Shown here one piece after another: positions 9,401 to 13,228 of a DNA stretch of 13,228 bases; within the stretch, counting starts at the first letter, position 1, and every line of letters begins with the position of its first letter. Under the pieces are notes generated by a model that saw only the letters and a list, made by a program, of their open reading frames with translations, searched no databases and had not been told where the DNA came from. The DNA comes from JBMTVN01 sp046047235 (GTDB taxonomy: Bacteria > Verrucomicrobiota > Verrucomicrobiia > Limisphaerales > JAHDYP01). The position numbers and the translations under genes were made by a program. The DNA lies in assembly GCA_046047235.1 (NCBI GenBank), contig JBJOII010000119.1:1-13228 (forward strand), read 5' to 3'.

Positions 9401-9748
9401 CGCAAGGTGGGGAATGCGGCGGTGGTGATGAACGAGGTGGAGTTTCGTTTGCGGGCGCCGGAGACGGGGGCGCCGACGATTGCGGCGATTTCGGAGGTGA
9501 TTGAGATTTTGTTGGAGACCACCAGGGCGGAGGAGCAGACCACGGTGGTCTCGGCGGCGTCGGCGACCGCTCCTGCGCTGATGTTACTGGGGACGGGGGA
9601 TGACGAGGTCGAGGCGTATATTGAGGAGCGTGCGGCGGAGCAATCGACGGGCACGGCGGGACGGTTGTTGCCGGAGGAATTTCGTCAGGGGCTGGACGTC
9701 TATTTGAATGCTCTGGAGGGGCGTGGGAACCATCCGGCGGAGGAATAG
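6407..9748 (+). CDS. Large DUF4175-like membrane protein
   Basis: This 1113-residue protein resembles DUF4175-type proteins that follow MoxR/vWA genes. Three N-terminal membrane segments lie at about 34-54, 64-81 and 162-181. Between them is the family-like stretch RRPGEVARLIRHKYPRFGDH. Beta-sandwich-like repeats follow (about 280-480), including DDFGVRRVGLEWEG from residue 420. Next are a charged helical, probably coiled-coil segment (about 506-600), a low-complexity Gly/Pro/Lys/Glu linker (about 626-742), and a long helical, acidic C-terminus. The arrangement suggests a membrane anchor with a long extracytoplasmic rod. The start ATG lies 13 nt after the previous stop and has only a weak purine-rich ribosome site. 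The linker uses the same G-rich codons as the rest, so it is not foreign. The family assignment is by architecture and context; no enzymatic motif is seen and the function is unknown. Confidence 0.78.
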   Translation: MSGRERDRGRVELPQRMVAALEAYRLRVWRVKVAEGVGVALFGLAVSYLVVFGLDRWGESAAWVRGLICFVGSLGLWVVLPWKVWRWVWRHRRPGEVARLIRHKYPRFGDHFLGVIELASHGDEKGVSRELVEAAVRQVDGELQERDLRDAVPAPRHRLWGWLAGVPVALVLVVFLVVPAAGWNTLVRWGAVWSGVERYTFAQLEDVNLVRVVPYAEPFRFEAKLREGSPWRPGSGRVRVEGQEVVEVAREGEVYRFSMPPQTKDGWMELEVGDSLHRVRVEPRARPALVDVGVEVRLPEYLERPEVLSESLRGGSVRLVEGSRARFEATATRELAAAYLDGREQGVEGDRLVSESVEVRGEEVYSLTWRDTLGLEGRQAQELRVVGVEDGLPVVTVSELRHNQIVLASEVLTFEVQAGDDFGVRRVGLEWEGVKDAVYNPEPATGEKLVAVGGAREEELAARATFSAEGVGMKAQSIRLRAFAEDYRADGTRAYSPALVVHVVDEAEHFEWLTGQMNQWVGAAREVYERELQLERVNEELRAMPPEALDDPVQRRRIMDQAEAERANAAQLGALVRRGKDLVREAGRNREFDAEKLESWAQLLFQLEGVASEQMPSVSALLRAAVQAPGVGHEDGEAAEGVKPGPKEGEQSNQPGMVAGVDRSTPKPGGPPSEAQAQDTPGGPAVVDRESGYDLPKKEEGEEAKKSESAPSAGGFGLPTTTLGGGKPGAKPAGDDKKKKPKDASELVGEALEKQKELLASFAKVADEMSQLLLGFENSTFVKRLKSASRTQLELALALNDLDGFGLEGDYEESLPQRRVLGERELGAAEVLYTVHEDLVAYAERRPSDSFDRVLAEMRDVVIVDQLKGVAEAIGRNEVGQSTIDAEYWSDTLDRWAEELAGFPEPGEEEPPSESEEQTAANLTPEIVLEVLRMIHREMELREEVRELDQASGGMELDDYVAAGNRLAGVQDELSGRARAVVGMIQVLPDADKLEEEMRKVGNAAVVMNEVEFRLRAPETGAPTIAAISEVIEILLETTRAEEQTTVVSAASATAPALMLLGTGDDEVEAYIEERAAEQSTGTAGRLLPEEFRQGLDVYLNALEGRGNHPAEE
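9739..9744 (+). promoter_or_regulatory. Shine-Dalgarno site for the squalene-cyclase-fold gene
   Basis: GGAGGA overlaps the last codons of the DUF4175-like gene, 7 nt before the ATG at 9752. It supports that start over the in-frame ATG at 9788, which would begin directly at the hydrophobic signal segment. Confidence 0.65.
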
Positions 9749-9751
9749 AGC

Positions 9752-10819
9752 ATGAGCACGAACACGACAACGACTGGGGAGTGGCGGATGGTGTTGATGG
9801 TGCTTGCCCTTTGCTGGGCTTGGCCGGTGCAGGGTCAGGAGTCGGCCATTCGGTATGGGGGCGGGGTATCGGCGGCGGTGCGGTCTATTTGTGAGCGGGG
9901 TTTGATATTTCTGGCGAAGACGCAGCAGGAGAATGGCAGTTGGCCCGGGGAGGGTGGGCCGGGGATTACGGGCATTTGCATCATGGCGTTTATGGCCACG
10001 GGGGAGGATCCGGATTACGGGCCGCATGCGGACAACATTCGCAAGGGTTTGAGGTATTTGATTTTGAGTCAGGTTGCCGACAGCGGGCATTTGAGCGGAC
10101 AGGGGTATGGGTCGATGTATCATCATGGTTTTGCGTTGTTGGCGTTGTCGGAGGCGTATGGAGTGGTTAGCGAGGAGTTGTTGTGGGAGGGGAGTGATGT
10201 GCCGGAGGATCGGCGGCGGACATTGGGGCAGGCTTTGGAATTGGCGGTGCGATGTGCGGTGACGGCGCAGGAGAAGAATCCGTGGGGTGCGTGGCGGTAT
10301 TCGCCCGAGTCACAGGATGCGGACACGACTGTTTCGGGGACTGTGTTGATGGGGTTATTGGGGGCGAGGAATGCGGGTGTGGAAGTACCGAATGAGGTGA
10401 TTGAGAAGGCGATGGATTTCTTTCAGTTGAACACTTTGCCGGGCGGGATTGTGTCGTATATGCCGGGGCAGAGCCATGGGAACGGGCTGACGCGGACGGC
10501 GATTGCGACCCTGGTATATTCCGTGAGCAAGCGGAAGAACCTGCAGGAGTACCGGGCGGCGGCGGAGTTTATCCGGCAGCGGATTGACAGTGAGCCGAGT
10601 GACCATCCGTTTTATGGCCGGTATTACATGGCGCAGGCGTTGTTCCACAGTGATTTTGACGGGTGGATGGAGTGGAACCAGAAAGTGGTGCCGCGCTTGC
10701 AGAAGATGCAGGAGTCGGACGGGAGTTTTTCGAGCAATCACGGCAAGGCCTATGGGACGGGGATGTCGGTCCTGGCCCTGGCATTGAACTACCGGTTATT
10801 GCCGGTGTATGAGCGATGA
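9752..10819 (+). CDS. Exported squalene-cyclase-fold (prenyltransferase/squalene oxidase repeat) protein
   Basis: This 355-residue protein has repeats of the (alpha/alpha) barrel found in squalene-hopene cyclases and protein prenyltransferases. A QW-type motif is clear at residues 50-64 (GLIFLAKTQQENGSW). A degenerate one is at 315-326 (RLQKMQESDGSF), and other repeats are looser. MYHHGFALLALSEAYG at 122-137 matches the family's usual Y-x-HGFA signature. An N-terminal hydrophobic stretch (about 13-25) followed by VQGQE looks like a cleavable signal peptide, so it probably acts outside the cytoplasm. At 189-193 the sequence is DADTT, where true class II cyclases have D-x-D-D-T. It is about half the length of a squalene-hopene cyclase. 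It is therefore probably not a hopanoid cyclase but a single-barrel relative of unknown ligand. Three nt separate it from the upstream gene, and it overlaps the downstream gene by ATGA. Confidence 0.87.
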   Translation: MSTNTTTTGEWRMVLMVLALCWAWPVQGQESAIRYGGGVSAAVRSICERGLIFLAKTQQENGSWPGEGGPGITGICIMAFMATGEDPDYGPHADNIRKGLRYLILSQVADSGHLSGQGYGSMYHHGFALLALSEAYGVVSEELLWEGSDVPEDRRRTLGQALELAVRCAVTAQEKNPWGAWRYSPESQDADTTVSGTVLMGLLGARNAGVEVPNEVIEKAMDFFQLNTLPGGIVSYMPGQSHGNGLTRTAIATLVYSVSKRKNLQEYRAAAEFIRQRIDSEPSDHPFYGRYYMAQALFHSDFDGWMEWNQKVVPRLQKMQESDGSFSSNHGKAYGTGMSVLALALNYRLLPVYER

Positions 10820-12470
10820 GACAGGGGTGGGGCGGTGTTCAGCTGCGGGGTTTTCTGGCGGGGGCAGTGGGTATTTATTTTTCGGTGGCGTGTGTGGTGG
10901 ATGGGATGGGTGGGGAGGTTCGGGGGCATTTGCGATGGAAGAACGGGGATGTGTTGCGGGGGAGTTGGCATGGGGGGGATGGAGCGGAGGTGGTGTGGGG
11001 TTCGGACTGGTTTCGGGGGCCGCTGCGGGTGAGTCGTGAGGGGGTGGATTCCGTTTTGATTGAGAGTGACGGGGACGGTGTTGCTGCGGGGGAGTTTTGG
11101 GTGCGGACTGCGAGTGGGGACCGGTGGTTGGCGGACTGGGTGGGGGTAGATGGGCGTGGGTGGGTTTTCACGAATGCTGTGATGGGGGAGGTCCGAGTGG
11201 GGTGGGGTGGATTGTATGGGGTTAAGCGGCGGGAGCGTTCCGGGGTGATTTTTGATGGGGGTGATTTGCCGGATTGGTTTGGGGCGGAGTTGGCGCCGTT
11301 GCGGGATTTGGGGCAGAGCCTGTATCGGGAGAAGCTGGACTGGAACGGGGGTGGTTTTCCTGATTTGCGGGGTTTGCAGCCGGCGGTGCGGATGGGATGG
11401 CGTCGGGGTTATGTGGATTTGAGGCAACGACAGGCTGAGGGGAGGTTTGCGATTGTGTTTGAGGGGTGGGTTGAGGTGGAGGGAGGGGAGTATGAGTGGG
11501 ATCTGTGGGCCAACGACAAGGCGCGGCTTGTGGTGGATGGCCGGGGGTTGCTGGAGTATCCGGCTTTGAAGCGCGGGCAGGGGAATGTTGGGGAGAAGCG
11601 GGTCTGTGAGTTGGCGGCGGGATATCATTTGGTGAGGTTGGAGCATTTGGAGTTGGGAGGTGGGGCGGCAGTGGAGTTGGGGTTGCGTCGGGCCGGGGGT
11701 GAGCGTGTGTCCTTGGTGGGGAGCAATGCGGGGGCGGACTGGGGAGAGAGAGCGGATGGGCGTCCGGCGACGAGCGTGCGGGATGCGGTGTTGAGTCGGG
11801 GACTGGAATTGCCTGAGCAGTATGAGGTGGAGCTGGAGTTGTCGTCGGAGGGTGCGTTGGATTTTGTCTTTGCGATGACGGGGAACCGGCGTGTGGCGGA
11901 GTCGGCTGACACCGTGAAGCTGGAGACGTGGGGGGGTGAGCTGGTGTTGGTGCAGGGAGTGAAGTATCGGCGGGTGGTGGGGGCGGAGGATTTGGGGCGG
12001 CCGTTGGGGTTGAGGCTTCGGTGTGACCGGACGGCGGGCAGAGTCCGGGTATTCGACATGCGTGGAGAGCTTCGCGCGGAGTTGGAGAATGTGGAGTTTC
12101 CGCCTCAGGGGGGGGTGTATCTGCGCAATGCTGGCGGAGATTTGCGTGTGGACGGGCTGGTGATTCGGCGGATGGGGATTGATCCCGTGGTGGGGGATTG
12201 GGGTGAGGGAGGGGTGTGGGTGAGGTCAGTAGACGGGAAGCGATATCGGGGGGAGGTCGGGGTTGCGTCGGGGGGGGTGGAGATATTGGGTGTTGATGGC
12301 GGGCGGTCTTATTTGGGGATGGGTGAAGTGGACGAGGTGTGTTTGGGGGTGGAGGCTGGGGTGGTGGTGGATGAGCCGGAAGGGGTGCTGATGTTATCGT
12401 GGCCGGACGGGGGTTGGTTGCGGGGGCGGTGGGTAGAGAGCGGAGACAGTTGGTTGCAAGTGGAGCCGTT
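10816..12470 (+). CDS. Exported PA14-like domain protein, 3' end lost at the junction
   Basis: About 551 native residues are visible. An N-terminal hydrophobic stretch (about 10-28, ending FSVACVVDG) suggests export; a lipobox is possible but poor. Residues 41-51 (WKNGDVLRGSW) begin a motif repeated near the end. A PA14-like beta-barrel is at about 205-300 (FAIVFEGWVEVEGGEYEWDL, then VDGRG and a GYHLVRLEHLE strand). A ConA/jelly-roll-like segment is at about 330-450 (YEVELELSSEGALDFVFAM). The last native part is a second W-P-D-G-G-W-L-R-G-R-W motif at 529-539. The start ATG overlaps the previous TGA (ATGA), so translation is probably coupled. PA14 domains usually bind carbohydrate. The frame stays open to a TGA at 12664-12666, but the last 65 or so codons read AT-rich foreign DNA out of its own frame and are not part of this protein. 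Confidence 0.8.
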
Positions 12471-12490
12471 ATTTGGTCCAATGGTCCAAC
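12455..12490. other. Junction between two genomes (probable chimeric join)
   Basis: Base composition changes abruptly from G-rich, C-poor DNA to AT-rich DNA. The reading frame that makes sense shifts by one phase. Upstream, the PA14-like protein is coding through LQVEP (to about 12468). Downstream, a T9SS-tailed protein is coding in another frame from about 12471. An exact 8-base tandem duplication, TGGTCCAA twice, sits at 12474-12489. The precise breakpoint cannot be fixed to better than about 35 nt. Confidence 0.85.
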
Positions 12491-12908
12491 ATGCGGAACC
12501 GACAAATCATACGAGTTGTATTTTGACCAAAATGGCAACACCGTTATTTCTAAAATTTCTGCCTATTGGCAGTACAATGGTGCAGGCTTATTGGCTGATC
12601 CTTACATTGGAATTACTATTCAAGGTTTCACTGGAAACGAGGAGTTCCTTACTCCATCTTCATTGATGGCGTATCCTAATCCTGCCAATGAAAACACCGT
12701 AATATCATTTGGATCAGAACAAAACGGTCAAGGTCAAATCGATATTATGAACCTGGCTGGTCAAAAAGTAGCATCCATTCCTACGGAAATCGTTCAAGGC
12801 AAAAACCAAATTGAGGTTTCTGTTGCCGGTTTGACCAATGGAATTTATGTATACCACGTTCTTGCTGGCTCAACCAAAATGAGCGGTAAATTGGTGGTGA
12901 ATCACTAA
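12471..12908 (+). CDS. C-terminal fragment of a secreted protein with type A T9SS sorting domain (Bacteroidota)
   Basis: The last 145 residues or so of a protein are seen, with no start of its own. The N-terminal part of the fragment (ELYFDQNGNTVISKISAYW) is unassigned. From about 12661 there is a typical type A C-terminal sorting domain of the type IX secretion system: the YPNPA motif, an IDIMNLAGQKV strand, LTNGIYVYHV, and a final basic KLVVN strand. Such domains direct export through the Bacteroidota outer membrane and are then removed. The codons are AT-rich with CAA, AAA, ATT and CCA common, unlike all genes upstream. The frame formally opens at a GTG at 12399, but the residues before about 12471 come from reading the PA14-like gene out of frame. 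The parent protein cannot be identified. Confidence 0.85.
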   Translation: MWSNGPTCGTDKSYELYFDQNGNTVISKISAYWQYNGAGLLADPYIGITIQGFTGNEEFLTPSSLMAYPNPANENTVISFGSEQNGQGQIDIMNLAGQKVASIPTEIVQGKNQIEVSVAGLTNGIYVYHVLAGSTKMSGKLVVNH

Positions 12909-12924
12909 AATTATATCGTTTTTT

Positions 12925-12959
12925 AAAAAACCGCCTTGGGAACAAGGCGGTTTTTTTTT
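12925..12959 (+). terminator. Rho-independent terminator, probably bidirectional
   Basis: A perfect 8-bp GC-rich stem (CCGCCTTG 12931-12938, CAAGGCGG 12943-12950) with a GGAA loop is followed by nine T (12951-12959) and preceded by six A (12925-12930). It lies 16 nt after the stop of the T9SS-tailed gene. The A-tract becomes a U-tract on the other strand, so it can also stop transcription from the convergent DUF2797 gene. Confidence 0.95.
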
Positions 12960-13073
12960 GTTTCGTGGAGAATTCGTTGCCCGAGATTTGTCTGGCCCAT
13001 ATACAGAGTAAATTGTTATTGGGAAATTGAGCTTAGAGGCAGTTTACTCACCTGATCCATGTGTCCTTCTGGA

Positions 13074-13228
13074 CTAAACTAAGTTAAAATCAATCCAATA
13101 TCCGCTGTGTGCCCTTACATTCAAAACCAAGTCGCCTTCCAGCAGCACATATTGCCCCCGAATACCCAATAATTTCCCTTCCCAAGTCATGGGTTGATCC
13201 AACTTCATCGTGATGGGCTTTCCAGGAT
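13074..13228 (-). CDS. DUF2797 family protein, C-terminal end only (partial)
   Basis: The minus strand from 13226 down to a TAG at 13074-13076 encodes 50 residues. They contain WEGKLLGIRGQYVLLEGD and then LNVRAHSGYWIDF. This matches the C-terminal pattern of DUF2797 proteins as I know it: a G-x-L-x-G-I-K/R-G-Q-Y-L motif, then N-V-R-x-H-x-G-Y. The family is of unknown function and is found in Bacteroidota among others. The 5' part lies beyond the window. The gene is convergent with the T9SS-tailed gene and separated from it by a shared hairpin and about 115 nt without other features. The AT-rich codons agree with the T9SS side, not with the operon. It is too short for most gene callers and was read by hand; the family call rests on this short segment. 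Confidence 0.72.
   Translation of the reverse strand, partial: PGKPITMKLDQPMTWEGKLLGIRGQYVLLEGDLVLNVRAHSGYWIDFNLV

Noticed and set aside
9752..10819. A functional squalene-hopene cyclase
   Set aside because: The protein is about half the expected length, has a signal peptide, lacks an intact D-x-D-D-T motif, and has no hopanoid genes nearby.
12399..12470. The first residues of the frame containing the T9SS domain, starting at a GTG
   Set aside because: They are an out-of-phase reading of the PA14-like gene (Arg/Gly/Val-rich) and not a true N-terminus.
12472..12666. The 65-residue C-terminal tail of the PA14-like reading frame
   Set aside because: It is the T9SS gene read in the wrong phase after the junction. 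The composition and the coherent T9SS translation in the other phase show it is not real protein.

Overview
The window has two parts of different origin. Positions 1 to about 12,470 are GC-rich and extremely G-biased on the + strand. They carry seven genes, all on the + strand, that form one tight operon. From about 12,470 to 13,228 the DNA is AT-rich with balanced G and C. It carries the end of a secreted protein with a Bacteroidota-type (T9SS) sorting domain, a strong hairpin terminator, and the end of a DUF2797 gene on the minus strand. The junction lies inside an open gene and is out of frame with what follows. The simplest reading is a chimeric assembly of two community members; a real insertion is less likely.

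The large part resembles the PVC group, most likely Verrucomicrobiota. This is inferred from gene content and order (MoxR, DUF58, BatA-type protein, vWA/glutamine-amidotransferase-like protein, DUF4175-like protein, squalene-cyclase-fold protein, PA14-type protein) and not from any marker gene.

Layout: 1-130 is an array of heptamer repeats with an embedded G-quadruplex motif. Positions 131-195 are a short leader with no convincing promoter. Then come a MoxR AAA+ ATPase (196-1215), a DUF58 protein (1220-2134), a BatA-like membrane vWA protein (2165-4198), a second membrane vWA protein with a GATase-like domain (4198-6393), a 1113-residue DUF4175-like membrane protein (6407-9748), an exported squalene-cyclase-fold repeat protein (9752-10819), and an exported PA14-like protein (10816 to the junction). 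Gaps between genes are 30 nt or less, and two gene pairs overlap by 1 and 4 nt.

Together the first four genes look like a MoxR/vWA chaperone module: a cytoplasmic AAA+ ATPase, a DUF58 adaptor, and two membrane proteins with metal-binding vWA domains. Such modules act in folding, metal insertion or activation of client proteins. The three downstream genes (a large membrane-anchored coiled-coil protein and two exported proteins) are candidate partners or clients in the envelope. That role is inference from order and targeting. The system is recognisable as a conserved PVC-type cluster, but to my knowledge it has no established function.
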